A stretch of 64,000 nucleotides of DNA from Allobogoriella alba. GTDB lineage: Bacteria; Actinomycetota; Actinomycetes; Actinomycetales; Actinomycetaceae. This document shows positions 1 through 9,010 of this stretch, in pieces. The DNA is taken from NCBI RefSeq assembly GCF_042665525.1, contig NZ_JBHTCQ010000002.1:310001-374000 (forward strand), read 5' to 3'. Below the pieces are notes generated by a model that saw only the letters and a list, made by a program, of their open reading frames with translations, made no database searches and was not told the origin of the DNA. The translations under genes were made by a program, and so were the position numbers. Numbering within the stretch: position 1 is the stretch's first letter; every line of letters begins with the position of its first letter.

Positions 1-494
1 AGCTTCTGGTTCCACTGGGCAACGGCGCCGGACAGCCCACCGCACATCGCGACCGCGCCGTCGATCTCCTCCGGGTGCTCCTGGGCGACGCCGGCGGCGA
101 CGAATCCACCCATAGAGGCGCCCATCGCGATCACCCGCGAGGGCTCGCCGGCCTCGGCGGCGAACCGGTGGACCGCCTCGACCTGGTTGTCGATCGCCTG
201 GGAGATGTCCCAACCGGTCACGGCCCGGCTGGTGCCGCCGTAGGCCGCGCCGTCCTCGAGCAGCGCCCGATGGGTGGGCGTCACGGTCCCGCCCGCGAAG
301 TCGAGGTCGACGAAGACCGTGCCGTTCCAGTCCGGTGGGACGAGGAACTCGTACGGGGTGGTGTCGTCGAGCGTGCCCGAGACCTCGGTCGGTTCGTCGG
401 CGGAGGCCGGCGCGACGGCGAGCACCGAGACGGCGAGCGTCGCGGCCAGGACGCCGGCCACCCGGGTGCGGGGGCGACGGGTCGTGCGGTTCAC
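1..494 (-). CDS. Secreted alpha/beta-hydrolase, 3' end beyond window
   Basis: The gene is read on the reverse strand from GTG at 494 and runs off the left edge, so only the first ~164 residues are seen. The N-terminus has an Arg/Thr-rich start followed by a hydrophobic stretch and an Ala-rich cleavage region, which indicates a Sec signal peptide. Further in, GASMGG matches the nucleophile elbow (GxSxG) of alpha/beta-hydrolases and is followed by HPEEIDGAVAMCGG, typical of secreted esterases and PHB-depolymerase-like proteins. A GGAGG ribosome-binding site lies about 8 nt before the GTG and decides the start. The gene is divergent from another secreted esterase at 751. The substrate is unknown. 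Confidence 0.75.
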   Translation of the reverse strand, partial: MNRTTRRPRTRVAGVLAATLAVSVLAVAPASADEPTEVSGTLDDTTPYEFLVPPDWNGTVFVDLDFAGGTVTPTHRALLEDGAAYGGTSRAVTGWDISQAIDNQVEAVHRFAAEAGEPSRVIAMGASMGGFVAAGVAQEHPEEIDGAVAMCGGLSGAVAQWNQK

Positions 495-750
495 GGGCTG
501 CCTCCATCGTTCAACGTCATCGTTGCGGCGCGTCCGGCGGCCGTGCGCGGTGGTGAGCGGCGGGCACGACAGCGGACGCAAGGAGCATGGCGAACGGTGG
601 ATCGAGTGTCAAGGAACTTGATACTGAGCCCAGCTGCATGGTGGGGCGCGGAGAGCCGCGGCGGCGGACGTTGACGGTCTCCGGGTGACCCAATACGGTG
701 CGTGCGATATCAGGTAGCTTGATAAGTGTCGCCTTCGATGGAGAAGCGCC

Positions 751-2943
751 ATGGACCTCGGCTCGCCGCAGCCTCACGTCAGTCGCCGCCCGCTTCGCGC
801 CCTCGCCCTGCTCGGGGCGCTGGCACTGAGCACCAGTGCCTGGGGCGCCACCGCCGTCGGGACCGGGGAGCCGGCCGCCGCCGGGTCACCCGCCGACGGT
901 GGTGGTGGCGGTGTCGCGGGCCTGCCCGACGGCGTGCCGCCGGCCGCGCTGGCCGCGGAGCCCGCGCTGCCCGAACCGGATGGCTGGCCGTTCTCGGAGG
1001 ACTTCCCGCGCACCTCGGGAACGCACCGCCTCGATGACGGCGCACTGCTCTGGTCGGACTGGCTGTACGACGACACCGGAGCGGGGCGCTACTCCTACGA
1101 GGACCCGGACGCCGTCGCCAACGGCGCGGACATCTTCCGTGCCGGCATCGGGCTGGCCGGGTCGCGCTCGTACTGGCGCGTGGACTGGAACAGCCTGGTG
1201 GACCCGGACCTGCCCATCGCGGCGTGGGCGCTGGACGTCGACGACGATGCCGGGACCGGAACCGCCGAGTGGCCCGCGGACGCGAGGGTCTCCTCGCCCG
1301 GCGTCGACCGGACGCTGGTGGTCTCCTCCCGCGGCGCCTGGCTCATCGGCGCCGACGGATCGCGCACCGACCTGCTGGACGCCGGCGCGGAGCTCGTCGT
1401 GGACGTCGAGGCCCGGTCGTTCGTCCTGTCCGTCCCGAGAACTGCCCTTCGGGTGAACGGCGAGTGGCGCGTGCGCCTGGCCGCCGGCGTCGCGAACGAG
1501 GCAGGCACGGGCTTCGCCGCACCGCCCGAGGCGGCCGGTGGCACCCGCGTCTACAACGCGGCCTTCCGCGACCGGGAGGACGAGCCGTACCTCGTCGGAG
1601 GCTTCGGCGGCATGGAGACGCGCTGGAACAACGGCGCCCAGTCGGCCGCCCTGACGGAGGGCACGGTCGCCGACTTTGCGCTCGACGTCGACTGGCGCGC
1701 GCTGGCCAGGGGCGCGACGACGCCGCAGCCCCGCCCGACCGGGTTCTCCACCCGCTGGTACGTCTCGTCGGTGGACCTCGGCCAGGGCCTCGAGCCCGAC
1801 GTGCGCGAACCGCAGGGGATGCCGCCGGACAACCGCCCGCGTGTCTACGGCAGGGTGCAGCCGTACGCGATCTACGTTCCCACCGGCTACGACCGGCGGT
1901 CGCCCGCGCCGCTGACGATCCTGCTCCACGGCGGCGGCGGGAACCACAACTCCTACGCCGGCACGGGCGCGGGCGAGCTGTACGGTCCGATGTGCGAGGA
2001 CCGCGGCTCGATCTGCATCACGCCGCTTGGGCGCGGGGACGGCACCTGGTTCATCAACGAGGCCGAGCTGGACGTCTGGGAGGTGTGGAACCGCGTCGCC
2101 GTGACGTACTCGCTGGACCCGGAGCGCACCGTCGTCGCCGGACACTCCATGGGCGGCGTCGCGACCACGCGGTTCGCCGCCACCCACCCGGACCTGTTCG
2201 CCGCCGCGGGCATCGTCTCCGGCGGCGGGTACATCAACACCGACGGCGTCCGGTCCCAGGAGGGTGACCAGCTGCGCGCCGAGAACCTCCGCACCCTGCG
2301 GACGTTCCTCGACGCCGGCACCGAGGACATCGCCCTCGAGAACACCCTCCAGTGGGAGGACGCGATCCGCGCCGCCGGCTCGCCGTACCGCGCGCACTAC
2401 TACGACGGCGCCACGCACGGCGACTTCGGCGTGCTCGGTTGGCCCGAGCTCGCGGACTATGTGGCCGATGTCCCGCGCGAGGTCCGGCCGCCGCAGGTCA
2501 TGTTCCGGTGGCAACCCGGCGACGAGCGTGCGGACCTCGGCATGCCGGTCGACCGCGCGTACTGGGTCAGCGAGCTCGACGAGCGTGATCCGGACGCGCG
2601 CTGGAGCCGGATCGAGGCGACGTCGGCCGCGCTGGATGACACGGAGTACGAGCCGAGGGTGACCGAGGAGTCGCTCACGATCGACGGCCAGGCGGTGGAG
2701 GCCCGCGAGCTGCGGCTCGAGCCGGTCGGGGAGCGGGAGACCGCGAACGCGGTGAGCGTCGACCTCCAGAACGTCGCCCACGCGCGGATCGACCTGCTCA
2801 CCGCCGGGCTGGACCCGGACCGGCCGATCGCCGTGCGGGTCACCTCCGACGGCGCCGCGACGCTCGAGCTGGACGCGGGCGGCCGGCGCACGACGGTCAG
2901 TGTGACGGCCGGAAGTCGGACGTTCGTGGACCTGCTCGACTAG
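751..2943 (+). CDS. Secreted PHB-depolymerase-like esterase with N-terminal accessory domain
   Basis: This 730-residue protein begins with a signal peptide: Arg pair, a Leu/Ala core, then an Ala-rich region around residue 30. Residues ~70-280 form an accessory module with many Asp/Trp residues and no recognised catalytic signature. The catalytic domain starts near residue 370, where PLTILLHGGGGNHNSY gives the oxyanion strand. GHSMGGVATTRF (~residue 468) is the Ser nucleophile elbow, and HYYDGATHGDFGVLGW (~550) carries the likely catalytic His. The C-terminal ~150 residues look like a beta-rich domain. By family it should hydrolyse an ester or polyester outside the cell. It is divergent from the partial hydrolase at the left edge, with a 256-nt shared upstream region. 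Confidence 0.8.
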   Translation: MDLGSPQPHVSRRPLRALALLGALALSTSAWGATAVGTGEPAAAGSPADGGGGGVAGLPDGVPPAALAAEPALPEPDGWPFSEDFPRTSGTHRLDDGALLWSDWLYDDTGAGRYSYEDPDAVANGADIFRAGIGLAGSRSYWRVDWNSLVDPDLPIAAWALDVDDDAGTGTAEWPADARVSSPGVDRTLVVSSRGAWLIGADGSRTDLLDAGAELVVDVEARSFVLSVPRTALRVNGEWRVRLAAGVANEAGTGFAAPPEAAGGTRVYNAAFRDREDEPYLVGGFGGMETRWNNGAQSAALTEGTVADFALDVDWRALARGATTPQPRPTGFSTRWYVSSVDLGQGLEPDVREPQGMPPDNRPRVYGRVQPYAIYVPTGYDRRSPAPLTILLHGGGGNHNSYAGTGAGELYGPMCEDRGSICITPLGRGDGTWFINEAELDVWEVWNRVAVTYSLDPERTVVAGHSMGGVATTRFAATHPDLFAAAGIVSGGGYINTDGVRSQEGDQLRAENLRTLRTFLDAGTEDIALENTLQWEDAIRAAGSPYRAHYYDGATHGDFGVLGWPELADYVADVPREVRPPQVMFRWQPGDERADLGMPVDRAYWVSELDERDPDARWSRIEATSAALDDTEYEPRVTEESLTIDGQAVEARELRLEPVGERETANAVSVDLQNVAHARIDLLTAGLDPDRPIAVRVTSDGAATLELDAGGRRTTVSVTAGSRTFVDLLD

Positions 2944-3262
2944 GCGGCCGGTGCAGGACGAGCGCACGCCGGGATCGCGACGCCGCCTCTCGTCCCGGCA
3001 AGGTGCAGGTGAATCCTGTTTTCGGCAGGAGGGCTCTTGCCGACAGCGGGATGCCGTACCGACACGGAGGCGAGGCTAACCGTCGGACAGGGCTGGTTCG
3101 ATGATCGTTTGCGGTTCCGTGCTATGCACAGGCGGCGTCGGCACACGCGTAAGACCCGGGAGGCACGCACCACAGACGGTCGCATCAGCATGGTCGGCCT
3201 CGAGCTTCTGGACCACGGCCAGATCCTTGCCTTGGCGAGCATAGTGGGCACGCCGTCCGGAA
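2944..3262. other. Non-coding gap; no gene identified
   Basis: About 320 nt separate the esterase stop from the next membrane protein. I see a possible terminator hairpin at 3022-3043 but no convincing coding sequence. Short open frames exist on both strands, including one on the reverse strand that encodes a Cys-containing segment. None has a ribosome-binding site plus a recognisable domain. The stretch marks the boundary where the defence island begins. Confidence 0.4.
3022..3043 (+). terminator. Possible hairpin terminator of the esterase gene
   Basis: TCGGCAGGAG pairs with CTCTTGCCGA with one G-U pair and a very tight 2-nt loop, 78 nt after the esterase stop. There is no T-tract after it, so this is a weak call. 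Confidence 0.25.
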
Positions 3263-4396
3263 GTGTCAGGCCCTACCAATAGCGTCCGATCCATGTTCGA
3301 GCACGGAAAGGCCGACGTCGGTGACGAAACGCTCTCGCTCAGGCCTGTGAAGACACCGATTGTATTGGTCACCATCTATGGGGCCGCGTACTCCATCGCA
3401 ATCTTCGCCTTGGCCGCGAGTCACCCGTTGGTCGGAGGAATCTCCGGCGTCTGGGAACTCGCAACGGTCGCCGGCGCGGCCGCAAAGCCGCACATCGGTT
3501 GGGGCATGGGAGCTCTGATAACTGGTCTGCTCGCGATCTATGCGATCGTCCTCGGCGGGCAACGATCCGCGGCGCTCGATGGGATCGAGGCAGAGCAGGT
3601 CCGTACGCTCCTAGCCAGGTTCGCCGTCCTAACCGCCGCAGCATTCGTGCCCCCGCTCCTGATGGTCGTCGCGTACTGCCTGAGCGAGCCGGACCAAGCG
3701 GGCGCACTATTCGTCGTGCTTCCCGTCGCCTCGCTGATGTACTTCCTTTCCGTCCAGGTCGGAAGGTTCGACTTCTATGGCGAGACGAAGAGGATCGAGA
3801 TCGCGTTGGCGCGTAAATCGTGGGCGGAGGGTCGTTTGCGCCAGCTCGGGTCTAACGAACACCATCCGATGTTCCTGGTCCTGGTGGTGCTCGCGAACAC
3901 GCTTGTCGTCAGCTCGGTCGGTTACCTCGTGGGGTTGGCAATCGTTGGCGTCCCGGGGCCCGGTTTCGAATGGTGGCTTGTGCTGACGGTGGTTCCTACG
4001 GTGCTCGCACTCGGTGGCGCGTATGGAGCGCTCGTGACACGAACGGTCCGACTACGAGTGGAACGCATGATGGCTTGGCTGGTTGCCGGGGCGGTCTGCT
4101 GCCTGACACTCCCGGTCGCCCAGGCAGTGTTTGAGGTGTCGACAGCCCCGGGCCTGATCATCGTTGGCCAGGCTGTCGTCTTGGCGCTGTCCACCTGCTG
4201 GCCATCGGGGAAGCAGGGACGCCCGCCCGTCTGGACGATATCGGGAGCTGCCAGCGCGGTTGCGGCGCGAGTATTGGGCCACACTCTCCGAATCGCCCAG
4301 AGTGAGCTGCGAGAGCTCGGGCCGAAAGCGCCGGGGCCGAACAAGAAGCTGAGCGACCGGCTTCGCGCCGCGGTGCGAGCGTTGATGGTCTCCTGA
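3263..4396 (+). CDS. Polytopic membrane protein of unknown function
   Basis: The 377-residue protein has about eight hydrophobic segments by eye. Examples lie at residues ~34-53, ~74-93, ~113-137, ~147-165, ~207-230, ~235-260, ~270-290 and ~300-318. The C-terminal ~60 residues are basic and soluble, probably cytoplasmic. No catalytic motif or named family was recognised. It lies 70 nt upstream of hsdM on the same strand and has the same slightly lower-GC codon use as the restriction genes, so it may be an island passenger or an accessory defence membrane protein. The GTG at 3263 is the longest start; ATG at 3293 is an equally plausible one, and neither has a strong ribosome-binding site. Confidence 0.65.
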   Translation: MSGPTNSVRSMFEHGKADVGDETLSLRPVKTPIVLVTIYGAAYSIAIFALAASHPLVGGISGVWELATVAGAAAKPHIGWGMGALITGLLAIYAIVLGGQRSAALDGIEAEQVRTLLARFAVLTAAAFVPPLLMVVAYCLSEPDQAGALFVVLPVASLMYFLSVQVGRFDFYGETKRIEIALARKSWAEGRLRQLGSNEHHPMFLVLVVLANTLVVSSVGYLVGLAIVGVPGPGFEWWLVLTVVPTVLALGGAYGALVTRTVRLRVERMMAWLVAGAVCCLTLPVAQAVFEVSTAPGLIIVGQAVVLALSTCWPSGKQGRPPVWTISGAASAVAARVLGHTLRIAQSELRELGPKAPGPNKKLSDRLRAAVRALMVS

Positions 4397-4425
4397 CGCA
4401 AGCGACTCAGTCGGTGAGCTGTCCG

Positions 4426-4453
4426 CTGGACGGTGAGCGGTGACTTGTACAAC
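4426..4453 (+). promoter_or_regulatory. Candidate hsdM promoter with TTGTACAA palindrome
   Basis: CTGGAC at 4426-4431 and TACAAC at 4448-4453 are spaced 16 nt apart, like a sigma70 -35/-10 pair. The -10 overlaps the perfect 8-bp palindrome TTGTACAA (4445-4452). The predicted transcript start would be near 4460. That favours GTG 4467 over the upstream GTG 4440 as the hsdM start and makes the message nearly leaderless. Confidence 0.25.
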
Positions 4454-4466
4454 TACTCTGCACGGT

Positions 4467-5927
4467 GTGGTCACCGGTGAGCTGAAGAGCAAGATCGACA
4501 GAGTTTGGGACGCGTTCTGGTCGGGCGGGATCTCCAACCCGCTGGAAGTGATCGAGCAGATCACCTACCTGCTGTTCCTGCGTCGGCTGGATGACATCCA
4601 GATCGGAAAGGAGAACAGGGCGCGCCGCACCAAGCAGCCGGTCGAGAAGCCGGTGTTCCTGCCGGACCAGGAGCACCTGCGCTGGTCCCGGTTCAAGGAC
4701 GTCGAGCCCGGGGTAATGCACCGGACGGTCAGTGAGAAGGTCTTCCCGTTCCTGCGTGAGCTGGGCGGCGACGGCTCGACGTACTCGGAGCACATGAGGG
4801 ACGCGCGGTTCACGATCCCGACGCCAGCGCTGCTCGCCCGTGTGGTGGACATGCTCGACGACGTCCCGATGGCGGACCGGGACACCAACGGCGACCTTTA
4901 CGAGTACATGCTGAGCAAGATCGCGACGGCGGGGACCAACGGCCAGTTCCGCACGCCGCGGCACATCATCCAGCTCATGGTGGAGATGACGGCGCCGCAG
5001 CCCGACGACGAGATCTGCGACCCGGCCTGCGGTACGGCGGGATTCCTGGTGGCGGCGTCCGAATACGTGCGGGATCGGCACCCGTCGGTGATGACGGACG
5101 ACAAACAGCGCCGCCACTACCACCGCTCGATGTTCCACGGCTACGACTTCGACTCCACCATGCTGCGGATCGGCAGCATGAACATGCTGCTGCACGGGGT
5201 GGAGCAGCCGGATATCCGATACCGCGACTCGCTCTCCGAGGGCGCTTCCGCCGAGGCGGGCCTCTTCTCGCTGGTGCTGGCCAACCCGCCGTTCGCCGGG
5301 AGTCTCGACTACGAGTCGACGTCGAAGGACCTGCAGCGGATGGTCAAGACCAAGAAGACCGAGCTGCTGTTCCTCGCCCTGTTCCTGCGGCTGCTCAAGA
5401 GCGGCGGCAGAGCCGCGGTGATCGTGCCCGACGGCGTCCTGTTCGGTTCGTCCAAGGCGCACAAGGAGCTGCGGCGCACCCTGGTGGAGGACCAGAAGCT
5501 CGACGGCGTGGTCAAGCTGCCGTCGGGAGTGTTCAAGCCGTACGCGGGAGTCTCGACGGCCATCCTCTTCTTCACCAAGACCGAGTCCGGCGGCACGGAC
5601 CACGTGTGGTTCTACGACGTGCAGGCGGATGGGTTCAGCCTGGACGACAAGCGCAACCCGATCGAAGCGAACGACCTGCCCGACGTGCTCGCGCGGTGGG
5701 CCGAGCGCGACGGTGCCGAGCGGGCGCGGGCGCGGGCCGAGCGGTCATTCTGCGTGCCGAAGGACGAGATCGCGAATAACGGATACGACCTGTCGCTCAA
5801 CCGGTACAAGGAGGTCGTCCATGAGGAGGTCGAGCACCGGCCGCCGCTGGAGATCCTTGCGGACCTGGAGAAGTTGGAGGGCGAGATCCAGCAGGGGTTG
5901 AAAGATCTGAAGGCGATGTTGTCGTGA
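4467..5927 (+). CDS. hsdM: Type I restriction-modification DNA methyltransferase subunit
   Basis: The product transfers a methyl group from S-adenosylmethionine to adenine N6 within the type I R-M complex. The N-terminal HsdM helical domain (residues ~5-130) is followed by the sequence TNGQFRTPRHIIQLMVEM, typical of HsdM. Motif I then appears as DPACGTAGFLVA (~residue 187) and motif IV as NPPF (~272). A length of about 486 aa fits the family. The start was set at GTG 4467 (VTGELKSKID) because the residues before it look non-homologous and a candidate promoter overlaps the upstream GTG at 4440. The stop overlaps the start of hsdS by 4 nt, so the two are translationally coupled. Confidence 0.95.
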   Translation: MVTGELKSKIDRVWDAFWSGGISNPLEVIEQITYLLFLRRLDDIQIGKENRARRTKQPVEKPVFLPDQEHLRWSRFKDVEPGVMHRTVSEKVFPFLRELGGDGSTYSEHMRDARFTIPTPALLARVVDMLDDVPMADRDTNGDLYEYMLSKIATAGTNGQFRTPRHIIQLMVEMTAPQPDDEICDPACGTAGFLVAASEYVRDRHPSVMTDDKQRRHYHRSMFHGYDFDSTMLRIGSMNMLLHGVEQPDIRYRDSLSEGASAEAGLFSLVLANPPFAGSLDYESTSKDLQRMVKTKKTELLFLALFLRLLKSGGRAAVIVPDGVLFGSSKAHKELRRTLVEDQKLDGVVKLPSGVFKPYAGVSTAILFFTKTESGGTDHVWFYDVQADGFSLDDKRNPIEANDLPDVLARWAERDGAERARARAERSFCVPKDEIANNGYDLSLNRYKEVVHEEVEHRPPLEILADLEKLEGEIQQGLKDLKAMLS

Positions 5928-7084
5928 ACACGATTGGTGACCTCCTCGTGGAGTTCAAGGAGAAGCCAGCGCGTAGCGGTGAAGAGCCGGTGCTGACGCT
6001 CACCGAGCGCAACGGATTCGTGCGCCAAGCTGATCGGTTTCACAAGCGCCTCGCGACTGAAGACACGAGCAACTACAAGCTTGTCCGCAGGCATGACATC
6101 GCGTTCAACCCCTACCTCCTCTGGGCGGGAGCGGTCGCTCAGAACACGATCGTGGACGCAGGGGTGATCAGTCCGCTCTACCCCACCTTCCGCGTCCGGG
6201 ACGGCCACGACCCTCGATTCGTAGCGCGACTACTCCTGACGCCACAACTCATCTCCGCGTACGACGGCATCGCTTTCGGATCTGTTCCGCGGCGAAGGCG
6301 GTCTTCAGTCCGAGACTTTCTTAATCTGCCTCTGCCAAGCATTCCGAACCACGACGAGCAGCGCCGCATCGCCGCGATCCTCGACCAGGCCGACGCCCTC
6401 CGCACCAAGCGCCGCGAGTCCCTCGCTCTCCTCGACACCCTCGCCCAGTCGACCTTCCATGACATGTTCGGCGACATGGCCCCGTCTGCGACGGTTGATG
6501 AGATCGCCGCCGAAACGAAAGGGTCGATTCGTACAGGCCCGTTCGGGAGCCAACTTCTACATTCGGAATTCGTGGACGAAGGGATCGCCGTCCTCGGCCT
6601 CGACAATGTCGTCGGAAACGAGTTCAATTGGTCGCACCAAAGGTTCATTACGCCGTCGAAGTACGAGGAACTCCGGCGATACACGGTCTCACCCGGCGAC
6701 GTACTCATCAGCATCATGGGTACCGTCGGCCGTTGTGTCGTCGTTCCGGACGACATTCCAACCGCAATCAACACCAAGCACATTTGCGCTATCACGGTCA
6801 ACGATAAACAGGTCCTACCGGAGTTTGTTCGTGCATGCTTCCTCTGGCACTCCGGCTCACGGGCGCACCTCCGGCGGCAGACCAAAGGCTCGATCATGGA
6901 CGGCCTGAACATGGGGATCATCAAGGCGATGCCGATCCCAGTTCCGTCGTTTCCGCTCCAACGAGACTTTACTCATCGTGCGCAGATGATCAGCGCCAAT
7001 CGCATTGGCTTAGTTCGTGCTAGCCAGAAGGCCAACGACCTCTTCACCTCCCTCCAAGCCCGCGCCTTCTCGGGAGCGCTCTGA
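5924..7084 (+). CDS. hsdS: Type I restriction-modification specificity subunit
   Basis: HsdS recognises the bipartite target DNA and anchors HsdM and HsdR. Two target-recognition domains are visible, at residues ~1-145 and ~190-350. They are separated by the conserved helix with NHDEQRRIAAILDQADALRTK (~143-163). A second, more degenerate conserved helix ends the protein (~350-386). The first TRD lacks the usual longer N-terminal lead, so this is a compact HsdS of 386 aa. The GTG start overlaps the hsdM stop (GTGA). By eye the second TRD is richer in A/T than hsdM, as expected for a domain exchanged between strains. Confidence 0.93.
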   Translation: MNTIGDLLVEFKEKPARSGEEPVLTLTERNGFVRQADRFHKRLATEDTSNYKLVRRHDIAFNPYLLWAGAVAQNTIVDAGVISPLYPTFRVRDGHDPRFVARLLLTPQLISAYDGIAFGSVPRRRRSSVRDFLNLPLPSIPNHDEQRRIAAILDQADALRTKRRESLALLDTLAQSTFHDMFGDMAPSATVDEIAAETKGSIRTGPFGSQLLHSEFVDEGIAVLGLDNVVGNEFNWSHQRFITPSKYEELRRYTVSPGDVLISIMGTVGRCVVVPDDIPTAINTKHICAITVNDKQVLPEFVRACFLWHSGSRAHLRRQTKGSIMDGLNMGIIKAMPIPVPSFPLQRDFTHRAQMISANRIGLVRASQKANDLFTSLQARAFSGAL

Positions 7085-7089
7085 GCCGA

Positions 7090-8280
7090 TTACTCCTTCG
7101 GCCACGGCTCACCAGGCGGCCACGGATCGGGTAGGCCGAAGAACTGCGAAGGACTGATCACGGGCGGGTGCTCGACGACCTTGGAGCCTTCCGTTGCCAG
7201 TGTCGTGACCGGAAGACGTGTTTCGCCCAGTGGGTAGGTCGGAGCAGGATGCTTCCACAGGGCGGCATCTGCTCGTCCGACGTACCAGGGCATCAGTTGG
7301 TCCACCAGGAGCACCGCTGATACGTGCTGGCACTTCCAGTCCGGCGGCGCACCGAAGTAGCCATCCGGTTGGCGAGCTGGCCGGGTGACAACCTGTCCGC
7401 TGCTTGTCCACTGAATCTCTACACCGTCCCGTCCGTACAGGGCGTTGGCGCTGCCCCATCGATCGTGATCAGAGGTGTAGATGCCAACGGCAATGATGAA
7501 TGGGGCGTCCGGGACTCCGTACACGCGGTGCTTCTTGCCAAGCGCGGTGCGAATTGTCCCAGCATCGTCAATCCACTGTGCCTCGGCGTCGGCATACAGG
7601 CCGATGGCACGGTGACCCGGCCGGGCACCGCGGCGCTCGGGCCGCACGGCGATCGCACCGAATCTGACAACCCACCCTTCGTCATGCCAGTCGAAGTAGG
7701 GGCCCCTGATGCCATCGCCATGCCGGTCAGGGTCAAGCCCTCGGAGCCAGCTCATGACCTTCCTGCGCATCTTCGCCGCCGGCAGCGGCTTGGGCCCTAC
7801 TTCGAGTCGCTCGAGTGACAGGTAGAAGTTCGGATCCGCGAGTGCGTCGATGACGTCGAGCGCGTCAGCCCGTCGCCGTTGCGCGCCGATCGCTGCCTTG
7901 CTCGCTCCAGGAACGGTCGCTTCTAGGTAGAAGCACACGTCTCGTCGTTCGGCGTAGAAGTCGGGCTGCCGGTCGCTGCCAGCAACCATTGGATGGAACG
8001 TCACGTCGAAACCCGCGCGGATCAGGCTCTCGTGCAGGTACAGCTCAAGGAAGGCGCTTCGGAACTCACCGTCATGGTCAGATCGCAGCCGCGAACGGAG
8101 GTCACGGTACGCCGCTGGCTCGGCGATGTGATCCGCCCACTCCTGGATCAAACACCTTGCATGCTCCCAGTAGTCGCCTGCCACCCGGTTGAGGAACGTG
8201 AAGGTCCCTTCGGCGTGCCTGCCGGGCCGCCGATCGTCACGCTCGCTGTCATCAAAGACCGGTGACCGTTCGACTGCCAT
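7090..8280 (-). CDS. Uncharacterised R-M-island protein with PD-(D/E)XK-like signature
   Basis: This 396-residue protein is encoded on the reverse strand inside the hsd locus, converging on hsdS with a 5-nt gap. Residues ~74-122 resemble the core of a PD-(D/E)XK nuclease: an acidic helix (FRSAFLELYLHESL), then D107 in RQPDFYAE, then E120 in CFYLEATV. The usual Lys two residues after the Glu is Thr here. The C-terminal half has aromatic-rich segments (HYYVGRADAALWKHP-like) but no motif I can name. It could be an accessory nuclease, an anti-restriction factor or a defence effector in its own right. The fold call is pattern-based and unproven. Confidence 0.7.
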   Translation of the reverse strand: MAVERSPVFDDSERDDRRPGRHAEGTFTFLNRVAGDYWEHARCLIQEWADHIAEPAAYRDLRSRLRSDHDGEFRSAFLELYLHESLIRAGFDVTFHPMVAGSDRQPDFYAERRDVCFYLEATVPGASKAAIGAQRRRADALDVIDALADPNFYLSLERLEVGPKPLPAAKMRRKVMSWLRGLDPDRHGDGIRGPYFDWHDEGWVVRFGAIAVRPERRGARPGHRAIGLYADAEAQWIDDAGTIRTALGKKHRVYGVPDAPFIIAVGIYTSDHDRWGSANALYGRDGVEIQWTSSGQVVTRPARQPDGYFGAPPDWKCQHVSAVLLVDQLMPWYVGRADAALWKHPAPTYPLGETRLPVTTLATEGSKVVEHPPVISPSQFFGLPDPWPPGEPWPKE

Positions 8281-8347
8281 GCTCCGAGTGTCTCAATCAA
8301 CACCAGTCGTCGTTGGGCTTATAGACGGGATCGAGGAAGGATCGACG

Positions 8348-8782
8348 ATGGGACCCAAAGGCCGGAGCAAGGAGATCGAGGAGTACGACCGACAGGTCAA
8401 GGAGTGGCAGGATTGCACTGCCGGCGAACTCCGCTACCTCCACGCACACGTTCGAGCTGACTCCGAGTTCTACAACTCGGTTCAGATAACCGCTGGTGCG
8501 GTGATCGCCGTGATCATTGGGGTCTTTGGTGTCCGGCTCGAGAATGCGGGCTGGAATCTACTAGGTACGGCCCCCGTTGCGGTGCTGCTGCTCATCAGCT
8601 ATCGGCTCCCCTCTTGGCGCGCAAAGGCCGTTCGCGATCTCGCGACATTGGAGCACCTCATCCCGCTGGCGCAAGCTCGTGATGACGACCGCGCAAGGCG
8701 ATCCAAGCGTGGCCCCGATGAGGTGCTACGGACGAGCGTCGAGCGCCTACTCGCGCACGAACGGACGTCAGCCGGGCGCTGA
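8348..8782 (+). CDS. Small two-helix membrane protein in R-M island
   Basis: The 144-residue protein starts with a charged, coiled N-terminus (residues ~1-45). Two adjacent transmembrane segments follow (~48-66 and ~72-88), then a basic cytoplasmic-looking tail. The start was chosen at ATG 8348 because a GAGGAAGG ribosome-binding site sits 7 nt upstream, while the longer open frame has no such signal. It is divergent from the nuclease-like gene with only 67 nt between starts, so the two may share control. The layout of charged domain, TM hairpin and charged tail resembles membrane effectors of defence systems, but no family was recognised. Confidence 0.6.
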   Translation: MGPKGRSKEIEEYDRQVKEWQDCTAGELRYLHAHVRADSEFYNSVQITAGAVIAVIIGVFGVRLENAGWNLLGTAPVAVLLLISYRLPSWRAKAVRDLATLEHLIPLAQARDDDRARRSKRGPDEVLRTSVERLLAHERTSAGR

Positions 8783-8956
8783 CGCTCATGCTTCGCTCTT
8801 TCGGGCCAACGCCCGTGACTGCGTGAGACTGTGCGAAGCCTCGGCAAAGAGCGGTACCCGAGGTCTTGCGCGTGCCGTGCGTGGGCGTCGACCATGCTGC
8901 GACCCGTGCCGTACGGTGCTGTGCGGAGATGCTCCGATTCAGAACAGATCGCACTT

Positions 8957-9010
8957 GAGTGACATGGGTTGCCTGACAATGTCACTCAGTGCCCCCTAGA
9001 GTGACATTGT
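8957..9010 (+). promoter_or_regulatory. Three-site operator array over the fic start
   Basis: The 9-mer GAGTGACAT occurs three times: forward at 8957-8965, inverted at 8979-8987 and forward at 8999-9007. Centre spacings are 22 and 20 bp, about two helical turns each. The second and third copies extend to a perfect 12-bp inverted repeat (ACAATGTCACTC 8976-8987, GAGTGACATTGT 8999-9010) whose right arm overlaps the GTG start of fic at 9009. Binding there would block initiation of the fic-hsdR unit. Confidence 0.65.

Noticed and set aside
886..2967. A 693-codon open frame on the reverse strand opposite the secreted esterase
   Set aside because: It is a GC-bias shadow: its sequence is Arg/Val/Gly-rich with no domain, and the forward frame has a signal peptide and hydrolase motifs.
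3037..3282. 81-codon frame in the gap after the esterase
   Set aside because: Arg-rich, no domain, overlaps the next gene start and has no ribosome-binding site.
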